Part shown: piece after piece, positions 1-7,747 of the stretch
How the letters are laid out: every line of letters begins with the position of its first letter
Position numbering within the stretch: position 1 is the first letter of the stretch
Assembly: GCA_938003515.1 (NCBI GenBank)
Contig: CALKYL010000249.1
Span: 1-11,776, forward strand
DNA from: an uncultured bacterium
GTDB taxonomy: Bacteria > Planctomycetota > UBA1135 > UBA2386
Direction of reading: 5' to 3'
DNA: 11,776 nucleotides
Program-made: the position numbers and the translations under genes
The notes under the pieces: generated by a model
What the model was told of the DNA's origin: nothing
What the model saw: the letters and a program-made list of their open reading frames with translations, nothing else
Databases searched by the model: none

Positions 1-1560
1 GTCGCCGCGGCCGAGCGCGCCCGCCGCGCTGTGCAGCAACAGCCACGCCTCGGCGTCGTCCGGATCGAGCGCGACGGCGGCCTCGGCTGACGCGAGCGCG
101 TCTTGCATCCGCCCGGCCTCGATCAGCGCCGACGCGAGGAGACGCCGCGGGGCGGCGGCTGCGGGATCGAGTCGCACGCACAGCCCCGCGTGCTCCAGCG
201 CCTCGTCGAGACGGCCCAGCTCGAGGCAGCGCTGCGCGAGCAGCGTCCGCGTCGCCGTGCACCACGGGTCCTGCCGCAGCGAATCGCACAGGTCGTCGCT
301 CGTCGGCTCGGGCGCACTCGGCGCGGGCGGCGGCCGCCGGACGTCCTCCACCGCCTGCCGAACCGCCTCGCGGCCGGACGCATCGAGGTGCTCGTCGCAC
401 AGCAGTGCGTCCAGGCGCTGCTGCTCCCGCCGACGCGCCAGCTCGAACGCGTGCACGTAGACCGACTCGACCGCGAGCGCGGCAGCGGTGGTCGGCATCG
501 GCGGTCGGGACACTCCGCGCACCAGGCCCTGGTCGCGCAGAAACCGCTCCAGGACGTCGAAGCGCAGCGTCTGCGCGTTCCGCCAGGTGCGCGCGTCGCG
601 CGGCGTCTCCGCGCAGTGCACCATCCACGCCTCGTCGCCCGTCAGCAGGTGCTCCTGCAGCACCGTCGGCGTCGGGAAGGCGTCGTGCAGCGAGCAGACG
701 ACCTTTCGTCTCGGCGAGAACCAGACCAGACGCAGCGCAGAACCCCAGAAGCCGAGCACGACCCGATGCCGGTGCGCGAGGCGCAGCTGCTCCCGCAAGG
801 GGAGCGTCTCCGGTCGCACGACGCGAAAGCCCTCGTCGCCGAGATAGCGCTCGAGGTCGGCCTCCTCGAGCACGCGACGATGCGAGCGCGGCAGTCCGGC
901 GCGCGACAGGAACAGCGGCTGCTCGGACTCGGGTTCATCGGCGAGTCCGAGCCGTTCGAGCACCTGGTGGTAGACCGAGGCGAGCTCGCGGTGCACGCGC
1001 TGGCCGTAGACGATCGCCGCCTCCGGCACGCGCACGCGCCGAAGCGAGAGCGGCGACGTGTCGTACACGATCCTCTCCGGCGTCAGGCCCAGCCCCAGGA
1101 ACACCGCCCGCTGCTGTGGCTCGACCGGATAGCGCGTCATGCCGTGCAGCAGCACGGGCACGGAAGGGTCGACCTCACGCAGCGCGTGGCAGCGCGCGAG
1201 CCCCTCGAACACGAAGTGGCCGAAGTGGCCGAAGTACCGCCCGAGATACAGCACGTCGTCGCCGATCTCGACCGCTCGCTGGCCGACCGCAGCGACACGC
1301 TCGCCGAAGTGAACCGTCGACCGGCGCTGGTGGAACGCCGCGTCGACGGGTCGGCCCTCGCGGTCGACGAGCCCACCGGTCGGGAAGTCACCGCCGCCCG
1401 ACAGCGGCACCGACAGCGCTCCTTCGAACACGTGCGTCGGCGGCAGGCCGGAGTCGACGACCTCGAGGCACGGCCGCAGCCGTTCGAACTCGGCCTGCGC
1501 GTCGTCGAAGCCGACGAAGCGGTAGTCGTCGAACGACGCGAGCCGCACCGCCGACGTCAC
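1..1560 (-). CDS. GT61-type (DUF563) glycosyltransferase with C-terminal TPR repeats, partial at the left edge
   Basis: The frame is open from a GTG at 1560 to the window edge (520 codons, no stop seen), so the C-terminus is missing. Residues about 100-285 resemble GT61/DUF563 enzymes: YFGHFGHFVFE at 109-119, PLFLSR at 215-220, a segment like the family's 'GF.VV.PE.L...EQ' at about 244-258, and GFWGSALRLVWFSP at 270-283. This family transfers sugars in surface-glycan or glycoprotein synthesis; the substrate here is unknown. A Pro/Ala-rich linker (about 410-420) leads to TPR-like repeats at about 431-466, 467-500 and 501 onward, each ending near 'LDP'. The GTG is chosen because no ATG, GTG or TTG lies in frame between it and the upstream gene, VTSAVRLASFDDYRF looks like a natural N-terminus, and a GGGGGG tract sits six bases upstream. 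No signal peptide or membrane segment is visible, so it is probably cytoplasmic. It lies 146 bp downstream of the propeller gene on the same strand. Family call is from motif memory; confidence is good but not search-backed. Confidence 0.8.
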   Translation of the reverse strand, partial: MTSAVRLASFDDYRFVGFDDAQAEFERLRPCLEVVDSGLPPTHVFEGALSVPLSGGGDFPTGGLVDREGRPVDAAFHQRRSTVHFGERVAAVGQRAVEIGDDVLYLGRYFGHFGHFVFEGLARCHALREVDPSVPVLLHGMTRYPVEPQQRAVFLGLGLTPERIVYDTSPLSLRRVRVPEAAIVYGQRVHRELASVYHQVLERLGLADEPESEQPLFLSRAGLPRSHRRVLEEADLERYLGDEGFRVVRPETLPLREQLRLAHRHRVVLGFWGSALRLVWFSPRRKVVCSLHDAFPTPTVLQEHLLTGDEAWMVHCAETPRDARTWRNAQTLRFDVLERFLRDQGLVRGVSRPPMPTTAAALAVESVYVHAFELARRREQQRLDALLCDEHLDASGREAVRQAVEDVRRPPPAPSAPEPTSDDLCDSLRQDPWCTATRTLLAQRCLELGRLDEALEHAGLCVRLDPAAAAPRRLLASALIEAGRMQDALASAEAAVALDPDDAEAWLLLHSAAGALGRGD

Positions 1561-1588
1561 GCCGCGCCCCCCGGAGCGCAGGCCGTGA

Positions 1589-1646
1589 CCGGGACGACCA
1601 TCGCCCGGTCGTCCTGGCGACGCCGCACGCGCGGCGCACGGCGTCG
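1589..1646 (-). terminator. Two tandem stem-loops between the propeller and GT61 genes, possible terminator
   Basis: Stem one pairs 1589-1599 with 1607-1617 (11 bp including one G-T pair) around a 7-base loop. Stem two pairs 1618-1625 with 1639-1646 (8 bp, perfect) around 13 bases. They are directly adjacent and fill much of the 146-bp gap after the propeller stop codon. No T-rich tract follows on the minus strand, so this is not a textbook intrinsic terminator. It could be a weak terminator, an mRNA-stability element, or part of the GT61 leader. Confidence 0.35.
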
Positions 1647-1706
1647 GGTTCGCGTCCGACTTCGCTTCCGAGGGCAGTGCACGGACATCGGCCGCGGCGA
1701 CGCCCC

Positions 1707-4700
1707 CTACCGCCGCCGCCAGTCCGGCAGCCGACCCGGCGTGTCGGCCGCGCCCGCGGCTTCGAGCGCCCGCTCGACGGCCGGCAGCTCCTCGGTCGCG
1801 ATCGCGCGCAGCCGCGCGAGCACCGGCTCGAACGCGTCGGCCGCGTGTTCGTACGCGTCCCGTTCGGTGCGGGTCGGCGCCGACGTCGTGTAGAGCTGCG
1901 CGCCCGCGACGTTCTCGATGCGTTCGGTGATCGACATCGGCGCGGGCTTCTCCCGGCCGGTCAGCGACGCGTCGCCGGAGAGCGCCGTGCGCAGCGCGAG
2001 CAGATCGCGGTCCAGCTGCTCGATCGTCGCGAGCAGCTCCGTCGACGCCGTCGTCGCGCGGCGCGCGGCGACGCGCACGTGGTCGACGCGGCGCTGCAGG
2101 TCGGCGAGCACGCGGTTCGACGCGCGCACGGCGCGGCGCAGCTCGACGACGGCGAGCTGGAACCGGAGCACCGCCTCCCGGTCCGCGGCGGGCAGGCTGG
2201 CGAGGTTCAGCGCCTCGACGTCGAACGCGACGGGGCCGGCCAGCGCCGTGACGACGCCGTCGACCTCCTGTTCGAGCGTCGCCGTGTAGCTGCCCGCGAG
2301 CACCAGCGGGCCGGCGTCGGGCATCGACCACGGTGCGCTGTCGCCGCCGTCACCGAGCTCGATCCTGGTCGCCGCCGGGTAGCGCAGGTCCCACGCGATG
2401 CGGTGCAGGCCGGCCTTGCGCGGCGCGTCGACGCGCCGCACGACGGCGCCCGCGTCGTCGCGGATCGTCACGAACGCCGCCGGCTCGTTCTCGGCGAGCT
2501 CTTCGCGCATGTCGTCGTCGCTCGGATACGGGTGCGGGACGCCGGCCTCGCGCGCCTTCGCCTGCGCCTCCTCGCGCAGCTCCTTCCTGGTCTTCGCGCC
2601 GTCGCGCAGCCACAGCGTCAGGATCGCGCCGAACGGCGGGTTGGGCGCCGCGAAGTAGGTCGAGCCCTGCGAACCGAGGCCGGTGTTGAGGCCGAGGCGG
2701 CTGCGCTCGACGTAGAGCGGCGCCGTGCGCACGGCGAACAGGTGTGCGGGCCTCGCGAGCAGCTCCTCGGACATCTCGCGCAGCGGGGCGTAGTCGTCGA
2801 GGACGCGGATGCCGCGGCCGAAGGTGCCGAGGATCAGGTCGTCGTGCTGCGGCTGGATCTCGAGGTCGCGCACGGCGATCGTCGGCAGCCCGCCGGTCAG
2901 CCGCGTCCAACCGGCGCCGCGGTCGAACGACACGTAGACGCCGAACTCGGTGCCGCAGAACAGGAGGTCCGGGTCGACGTGGTCCTCGGCGAACGACCAG
3001 ACGACGTCGCGAAGCGGCAGGCCCGTGGTGATCGGCCGCCAGCTGGTGCCGGCGTCGTCGCTGATCAGCAGATACGGCGCGAAGTCGCCGTTCTTGTGGT
3101 TGGAGAACGCCGCGAACGCGCGGTCCTTGCGGTGGCGCGACGCCTCGAGGCGCGTGACGTAGCTGCGCTCGGGCACGCCCGGGAAGCGCTCGATCCTCTG
3201 CCAGATCGCGCCGCCGTCGAACGTGACGTGCACGAGGCCGTCGTCGGTCCCGACCCACAGCAGGTCCTCGTCCAGCGGCGACTCGGCGAGCGCCGTCGCG
3301 TTGCCGTAGATCGACGTCGACACGTCCTTGGCGACCGCGTCGACCTCCTGGATGCGGCCCATGACCTCGAGCGTGTCGCGGTCGATGCCGCGCGTCAGGT
3401 CGCCGCTCACCGCGCGCCAGGAGTCGCCCCGGTCGTCGCTGCGGAACAGGCGGTCGCCGGCGAAGTAGAGCCGCGTCGGCGCGTGCGCGCTGAGCAGCAG
3501 CGGCGAATCCCAGTTCCAGACGATCGGCGGCTCGCCCGGCGCGTGGCGCGGCTTGATGTCGGTCAGCTCGCCGCTCCGGCGGTCGTGGCGCACGAGCCCG
3601 CCGTATTGCCACTGCGTGTAGACGATGTTCGGGTCGGTCGGGTCGACCTGCACCTCGTAGCCGTCGCCGCCGACGGTGACGAACCAGTCGTCGTTGGTGA
3701 TGCCCGCGAGGCTCGTCGTGCGCGACGGGCCGCCCATCGAGTTGTTGTCCTGCGTGCCGCCGTAGACGTTGTAGAAGGGCTCGGCCCGGTCGGCGCTGAC
3801 CCGGTAGAACTGCGCGACCGGCAGGTTCTCGCAGAAGTCCCAGTGCGCACCGCCGTCGTGCGTCTCGTACAGCCCGCCGTCGCCGCCGATCAGCAGGTGG
3901 CGCGTGTCCTGCGGGTCGATCCACAGGGCGTGGTCGTCGACGTGGCGGTGCCGGTTGCCGACGTTCGTCCAGGTCTTGCCGCCGTCCCGCGACACCGACG
4001 TGAAGGTGTCGAGGCAGTAGACCGTGTCGACGTCGTGCGGGTCGCAGACCAGCTCCTGGTAGTACTGCGGGCTGGTCGCGACCTTGCCGCTCTGCCTGGT
4101 CCAGCTCTCGCCGCGATCGGTCGAACGGAACGTCCCGCCCTCCCCGCGCTGCGCCTCGACGATCGCGTACAGCACGTCCGGGTCGGCCGGCGAGATCGCC
4201 AGCCCGATGCGGCCGAGGTCGACCTTCGGCAGGCCCCGGTCGATCTCGCGCCACGAACGGCCGCCGTCGGTGGTCTTGTAGAGCGTCGACTCCGGGCCGC
4301 CGTCGATCAGCGTCCAGACGTGCCGCCGACGCTGGTAGGCGCTCGCGTAGGCGACGTCGGGGTCGCGCGGGTCGAGGTGCACCTCGTTGGCGCCGGTGCG
4401 TTCGCTGAGCTCGAGCACGCGGGTCCACGTGTCCCCGCCGTCGGTCGTCTTGTAGACGCCGCGCTCACCGCCGTCGTTCCACAGGGGACCCTGCGCGGCG
4501 ACCCAGACCACGTCCGAATCGCGCGGGTCGATCGCGATGCGGCCGATGTGCTGGCTCTCGGTGAGCCCGACGTTCCGCCAGGTCTCGCCGCCGTCGCGCG
4601 AGCGGTAGACGCCGTCGCCCCACGACACGCTGCGCTGGCTGTTGTTCTCGCCGGTGCCGACCCAGACGACGTGGCGGTTGTTCGGGTCGATCGCGACGCA

Positions 4701-4994
4701 GCCGATCGAATACGAGCCCTGGTCGTCGAACACCGGTTCGAAGGTCGTGCCGTGGTTGTCGGTGCGCCAGACGCCACCGGACGCGACCGCGACGAACCAG
4801 CGCGCCGGATCGACCGGGTCGACGGCCAGGTCGGCGATGCGGCCCGAGCACATCGCCGGGCCGAGTTCGCGGAAGGCGAGACCCGAGAGGTTCGACGCCG
4901 TGACGGCGCCCTCCTCGGCGGGCTCCTGCGCGAACGCCGGACCGAGCACGAAGGAGACGCAGATGCCGAGGCGGGTGGCGAGGACCGTGCGCAT
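1707..4994 (-). CDS. Exported Asp-box (BNR/Vps10-sortilin-like) beta-propeller protein
   Basis: A 1095-residue protein starting at the ATG at 4994. Its N-terminus (MRTVLATR, then a hydrophobic stretch, then AFA before QE) is a typical type I signal peptide, so it should be exported to periplasm or outside. Residues about 70-700 hold about eleven Asp-box repeats of the form S/T-x-D-x-G-x-x-W, such as SRDGGETW, TTDGGDTW, TTDGGRSW, STDRGESW, SRDGGKTW, SDDRGDSW and SFDRGAGW, interleaved with strand segments ending in 'DP'. This predicts a multi-bladed propeller like Vps10/sortilin or BNR 'glycosidase-like' proteins. The repeat region closes with FGRGIRVLDDY. A probable beta-sandwich follows (IRDDAG, WDLRYPA) and a helical, coiled-coil-like tail covers about 900-1095. 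I see no catalytic residues that fix an activity, so despite common 'glycosyl hydrolase' labels the function is unknown. An in-frame ATG at 5006 is possible; starts further upstream would bury the signal peptide. Confidence 0.88.
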   Translation of the reverse strand: MRTVLATRLGICVSFVLGPAFAQEPAEEGAVTASNLSGLAFRELGPAMCSGRIADLAVDPVDPARWFVAVASGGVWRTDNHGTTFEPVFDDQGSYSIGCVAIDPNNRHVVWVGTGENNSQRSVSWGDGVYRSRDGGETWRNVGLTESQHIGRIAIDPRDSDVVWVAAQGPLWNDGGERGVYKTTDGGDTWTRVLELSERTGANEVHLDPRDPDVAYASAYQRRRHVWTLIDGGPESTLYKTTDGGRSWREIDRGLPKVDLGRIGLAISPADPDVLYAIVEAQRGEGGTFRSTDRGESWTRQSGKVATSPQYYQELVCDPHDVDTVYCLDTFTSVSRDGGKTWTNVGNRHRHVDDHALWIDPQDTRHLLIGGDGGLYETHDGGAHWDFCENLPVAQFYRVSADRAEPFYNVYGGTQDNNSMGGPSRTTSLAGITNDDWFVTVGGDGYEVQVDPTDPNIVYTQWQYGGLVRHDRRSGELTDIKPRHAPGEPPIVWNWDSPLLLSAHAPTRLYFAGDRLFRSDDRGDSWRAVSGDLTRGIDRDTLEVMGRIQEVDAVAKDVSTSIYGNATALAESPLDEDLLWVGTDDGLVHVTFDGGAIWQRIERFPGVPERSYVTRLEASRHRKDRAFAAFSNHKNGDFAPYLLISDDAGTSWRPITTGLPLRDVVWSFAEDHVDPDLLFCGTEFGVYVSFDRGAGWTRLTGGLPTIAVRDLEIQPQHDDLILGTFGRGIRVLDDYAPLREMSEELLARPAHLFAVRTAPLYVERSRLGLNTGLGSQGSTYFAAPNPPFGAILTLWLRDGAKTRKELREEAQAKAREAGVPHPYPSDDDMREELAENEPAAFVTIRDDAGAVVRRVDAPRKAGLHRIAWDLRYPAATRIELGDGGDSAPWSMPDAGPLVLAGSYTATLEQEVDGVVTALAGPVAFDVEALNLASLPAADREAVLRFQLAVVELRRAVRASNRVLADLQRRVDHVRVAARRATTASTELLATIEQLDRDLLALRTALSGDASLTGREKPAPMSITERIENVAGAQLYTTSAPTRTERDAYEHAADAFEPVLARLRAIATEELPAVERALEAAGAADTPGRLPDWRRR

Positions 4995-5076
4995 GCCCCG
5001 GACCATAGCGGTCGGCCGGCGTCGGGCCGACCACCTCGGCTCAAGGCGACGGCGGCGAACGGCCGATCGCACCGGC
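4995..5076. promoter_or_regulatory. Divergent intergenic region with a perfect 8-bp inverted repeat
   Basis: This 82-bp gap separates the divergent propeller gene (minus) and methyltransferase gene (plus) and must hold any promoter specific to either. It contains GGTCGGCC at 5010-5017 and its exact complement GGCCGACC at 5025-5032, separated by 7 bases. The repeat could bind a dimeric regulator or fold in the propeller mRNA leader, since it ends 15 bases upstream of that start codon. I could not identify convincing -10/-35 boxes. Confidence 0.4.
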
Positions 5077-5799
5077 ATGACGACCGGCTCCCCCGTCCGC
5101 CCCCGTGTGCTGCAGCCGCGCAGCCGGCCCGCGATCGACCTGCGCGCGATGCTGCATCCGGTCAGCCCCTACCAGGGCTTCGACGCCGCGCGCTACCCGT
5201 TCGACCCGCAGGGCTGGAACGGCGATTCGCCGCTGTTCGACCGGCTCGTCGAGGAGCTGAACCCCGGCCTCGCGATCGAGGTCGGTTCGTGGAAGGGCCA
5301 GTCGGCGATCCACATGGGCTCGGCGATGGCCGAACGGCGCGGGGACGCGCAGCTCCTGTGCGTCGACACCTGGCTCGGCTCGTTCGACTGGTGGCTCGAC
5401 CCGAGCCGCTCGCCGCGCGCCGACATGGGCCTCGTGCACGGCTACCCGACGCTCTACTACCAGTTCCTCGCCAACGTCGTGCACGCCGGGCTCGAGGACG
5501 TGATCGTGCCGTTCCCGGCGACCTCGACGATCGCGGCGCGCCTCCTGATCGTGCGCGGCGTCAAGGCCGACCTGATCTACATCGACGGTTCGCACGAGGA
5601 GAACGACGTCTACTCCGACGTCACCTACTACTGGCACTGCCTGCGGCCCGGCGGCGTCATGTTCGGCGACGACTACCGGCCGGAGTACTACCCCGGGGTC
5701 GTGCGCGCCGTCGAGGCCTTCGGCGAGGCGGTCGGCGTCGAGCACGAGGTGATCGACGGCCAGTTCTGGCGCATGCAGAAGCCGGTCGACGCGCGCTGA
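5077..5799 (+). CDS. Class I SAM-dependent methyltransferase (Methyltransf_24-like)
   Basis: A 240-residue protein with a Rossmann methyltransferase core. Motif I is AIEVGSWKGQSAIHMG at residues 66-81, the glycine-rich SAM-binding loop with the acidic E68. VDTW at 96-99 follows strand beta-2. DLIYIDGSHEENDVYSD at about 166-180 resembles the 'IDG.H' signature of the Methyltransf_24 family, and RPGGVMFGDDY at 190-200 is the typical post-core segment. Such enzymes methylate small molecules or sugars in secondary or glycan metabolism; the acceptor here cannot be read from sequence. No signal peptide or membrane span is present, so it is cytoplasmic. The ATG at 5077 is chosen as the first plausible start; an in-frame ATG at 5149 (residue 25) is an alternative, and neither has a clear Shine-Dalgarno. 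It appears to be a single-gene unit, divergent from the propeller gene and convergent with the mod genes. Confidence 0.85.
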   Translation: MTTGSPVRPRVLQPRSRPAIDLRAMLHPVSPYQGFDAARYPFDPQGWNGDSPLFDRLVEELNPGLAIEVGSWKGQSAIHMGSAMAERRGDAQLLCVDTWLGSFDWWLDPSRSPRADMGLVHGYPTLYYQFLANVVHAGLEDVIVPFPATSTIAARLLIVRGVKADLIYIDGSHEENDVYSDVTYYWHCLRPGGVMFGDDYRPEYYPGVVRAVEAFGEAVGVEHEVIDGQFWRMQKPVDAR

Positions 5800-5812
5800 G
5801 CAACGGCGTCCC

Positions 5813-5840
5813 TCGGCGCGCATGGCACGCAGCGCGCCGG
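5813..5840. terminator. GC-rich stem-loop between convergent genes, possible bidirectional terminator
   Basis: The 113-bp gap between the methyltransferase stop and the modC stop holds CGGCGCGC (5814-5821) and its exact complement GCGCGCCG (5832-5839) around a 10-base loop, with one extra T-G pair at 5813/5840. Position between converging genes fits a shared terminator. Neither side has a T tract, so the call rests on position and stem strength only. Confidence 0.45.
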
Positions 5841-5912
5841 CGACAGGGCGAACGACGAGCGACCGGACGGCGGGATGTTCGCGGCGGCCGCCCGAGTACC
5901 GCGCGCGCCCGC

Positions 5913-6962
5913 TCACTGCGCGGCGACGTGGATCTCGGTCGCCTTGAGCGCGACCCAGACCTCGCTGCCCTCGCCAAGGCCGAGGTCCCGCACCGCCGCC
6001 GGCGTGACCTCGGCGACGATCGCCAGGCCGCCGCCGAGCTGCACGCGAACGCGATCGAGCTGCGTTTCCAGGCCGACGACCGGCGCACGCCAGACGTTGC
6101 GCGGCGACCCGGCCGGTCGGTCGCGGAACAGCGCGACGGCCCGCGGGTGCACGGTCAGGAGCACCGGCCCCTCTTCCGCGCTGGCGACCACGAGCTCGAC
6201 GCCGCCGAGCGCCACGGCGCCGTTCCGGCAGATGCCGCGGAAGCAGTTGACGCCGAGCAGGTCGGCGACGTAGCGCGAGCGCGGCCGCCCGACGAGCTCT
6301 CCGATACCGCCGGTCTGCACCACACGACCTCCCTCGAGCACGACGACGCGCTGCGCGAGCGCCAGCGCGTCGCCGACGTCGTGCACCACGACGAGGCGCG
6401 GCCCCTCGAAAGCGGCGAGGTGTTCGCGAAGCTCGCGACGCAAGGCGAGCTTGGCCGACGCGTCGACGGCGGCGAACGGCTCGTCGAGCAGCAGCACCCG
6501 GGGAGACGACGCGAGCGCGCGCGCGAGCGCGACCCGCTGGGCCTGGCCGCCCGAGAGCGCGGCCGGTCGCGCATCGCCGAGATCGCCGAGGCCGACGCGC
6601 TCGAGCCACGCCGCCGCGACCGCGCGCGCAGTGCGCTTCCCCGCGCCGCGAGCGCGCGGACCGTAGGCGACGTTGTCGCGCACCGACATGCCCGGGAAGA
6701 GCAGCGGCTCCTGGAACACGACGCCGACGTCGCGGCGCTCCGGTTCGAGCCAGGGCCCGGCTGGCCCCCCGTCGAAGACCCGGTCCCCGAGCGCGATGCG
6801 GCCGCCGTCGAGGCGCAGGAGCCCCGCGATCGCCAGCAGGCACGACGTCTTGCCGGCGCCGTTCGGGCCGACCAGCGCCACGGTTTCGTCGGGCGCGACG
6901 ACGAACGCCGCGTCGAGCGCGAGCGATCCGCGCGAGAGCGCGACGTGTACGTCGAGGCTCAT
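5913..6962 (-). CDS. modC: Molybdate-type ABC transporter ATPase ModC
   Basis: A 349-residue ATPase that energises oxyanion import on the cytoplasmic face of the ModB dimer. Visible motifs: Walker A GPNGAGKT at residues 32-39, Q-loop Gln84 in VVFQEPLLFPG, signature LSGGQ at 136-140, Walker B LLLD at 157-160 followed by Glu161, D-loop around Asp167, and switch His194 in VVVHD. The C-terminal 80 or so residues (VHPRAV, NVWRAPVVG, ALKATEIHV) resemble the TOBE/Mop-type regulatory domain that distinguishes ModC from plain ABC ATPases. Length matches the family (about 350). The ATG at 6962 shares bases with the TGA of modB in an ATGA overlap (6959-6962), which indicates translational coupling. The frame stays open far upstream inside modB, but that extension is an antisense-free shadow with no domain sense. 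The last gene of the unit; the stop faces the methyltransferase gene. Confidence 0.94.
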   Translation of the reverse strand: MSLDVHVALSRGSLALDAAFVVAPDETVALVGPNGAGKTSCLLAIAGLLRLDGGRIALGDRVFDGGPAGPWLEPERRDVGVVFQEPLLFPGMSVRDNVAYGPRARGAGKRTARAVAAAWLERVGLGDLGDARPAALSGGQAQRVALARALASSPRVLLLDEPFAAVDASAKLALRRELREHLAAFEGPRLVVVHDVGDALALAQRVVVLEGGRVVQTGGIGELVGRPRSRYVADLLGVNCFRGICRNGAVALGGVELVVASAEEGPVLLTVHPRAVALFRDRPAGSPRNVWRAPVVGLETQLDRVRVQLGGGLAIVAEVTPAAVRDLGLGEGSEVWVALKATEIHVAAQ

Positions 6963-7747
6963 GCCGGAAACCACCGACGCCGCAGCGCGAACAGCACGGC
7001 GCAGCAGACCGCGACCAGCAAGAGGCTCAGCACGAACGCCGCCTCGGGCTCGGTCTCGAGCGCCACGTAGACCGCGAGCGGCATGGTCCGGGTCTCGCCG
7101 GCGAGGTTCCCGGCGAAGGTGATCGTCGCGCCGAACTCGCCGAGCGCGCGGGCCCACGCGATCAACAGCCCCGCGCGCAGCGACGGCGCGAGCATCGGCA
7201 CGGTCACGGTGACGAACGTGCGCCACGGGCTCGCCCCGAGCGTCGCCGCCGCATCGGCGTAGCGCCGGTCGAACGCGCGCAGCCCCGCCTCGGCCGTCAG
7301 CACGAAGAAGGGCATCGCGACGTAGGTCTCGGCGACGACGACCCCCGCCGTCGAGAACGGCAGGAACACCCCCAGCAGCTGCCCCGCGGGACCGCCGGCG
7401 AGGCCGCTGCGGCCGTAGGCGAGCAGCAGCGCGACGCCGCCCACCACGGGCGGCAGCACCATCGGCAGGGTCACCAGCACGCGGACGGCGGTGCGTGACG
7501 CGGAGGCGCCCTCGGCGAGCCAGACCGCGAGCGGCAGGCCGAAGACGAACGAGAGCCCGGCCGCCGCGAGCGAGCACTGCAGCGACAGCCACAGGGCGTC
7601 GCGCACCGCCGGGCTGCCGAGTCGCGGCAGGACCTCGGCCCACGGCGCACGCACGGCCAGCCCGACCAGCGGCAGCAGGAAGAACAGCGCCGTCACCATC
7701 GCCGGCGCGAGCAGCGCGCGCGGGAGCCTCCGCACCGACGCGCTCAT
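6959..7747 (-). CDS. modB: Molybdate-type ABC transporter permease ModB
   Basis: A 262-residue inner-membrane permease that forms the oxyanion channel. Hydrophobic segments lie at about residues 10-32, 51-77, 88-111, 124-153, 189-212 and 236-255, consistent with about six membrane spans. The cytoplasmic EAA-type coupling loop is clear at about 164-186 (ADAAATLGASPWRTF), followed by WARALGEFGATITFAG at 198-213, a stretch highly typical of ModB/CysT-type permeases. The ATG at 7747 overlaps the TGA of modA as ATGA (7744-7747), and its own TGA overlaps the modC start in the same way, so the three genes are almost certainly co-translated from one mRNA. The start is fixed by this overlap and by the short basic N-terminus (SASVRRLPR) before the first span. 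Length is slightly above that of E. coli ModB. The neighbouring ModA and ModC support the molybdate-type assignment over sulfate. Confidence 0.94.
   Translation of the reverse strand: MSASVRRLPRALLAPAMVTALFFLLPLVGLAVRAPWAEVLPRLGSPAVRDALWLSLQCSLAAAGLSFVFGLPLAVWLAEGASASRTAVRVLVTLPMVLPPVVGGVALLLAYGRSGLAGGPAGQLLGVFLPFSTAGVVVAETYVAMPFFVLTAEAGLRAFDRRYADAAATLGASPWRTFVTVTVPMLAPSLRAGLLIAWARALGEFGATITFAGNLAGETRTMPLAVYVALETEPEAAFVLSLLLVAVCCAVLFALRRRWFPA

Noticed and set aside
1213..1236. Short tandem repeat of GAAGTGGCC
   Set aside because: It encodes F-G-H twice within the YFGHFGHF motif of the GT61-like protein. HFGHF-like sequence is normal there, so reuse of codons explains it.
103..1893. A 596-codon open frame on the plus strand
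   Set aside because: It is antisense to the GT61-like gene, in the exactly complementary register, and its product has no recognisable motifs, whereas the minus-strand reading gives GT61 and TPR motifs.
2350..4428. A 692-codon minus-strand frame inside the propeller gene
   Set aside because: It is the out-of-frame reading of the Asp-box gene and has strongly biased, motif-free composition.
4995..5078. An upstream start for the propeller protein at 5078, whose ATG shares a CATG with the methyltransferase start
   Set aside because: It would put 28 Arg-rich residues ahead of a clean signal peptide and make the two divergent genes overlap. The shared CATG is a simple palindrome.
5041..6843. A 600-codon minus-strand frame over the methyltransferase and modC
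   Set aside because: Antisense to the methyltransferase and out of frame with modC; the product is low-complexity Arg/Ala-rich sequence.
405..7070. A 2221-codon open frame on the plus strand
   Set aside because: It runs antisense through the propeller gene and the mod genes and in another frame through the methyltransferase. Its product is Arg/Ala/Val-rich low-complexity sequence with no domain. It is a side effect of GC-rich codon use.
6963..7643. N-terminal extension of ModC into the modB region
   Set aside because: The frame is open, but the extra sequence is the shifted reading of modB, and the ATGA overlap at 6959-6962 fixes the start.
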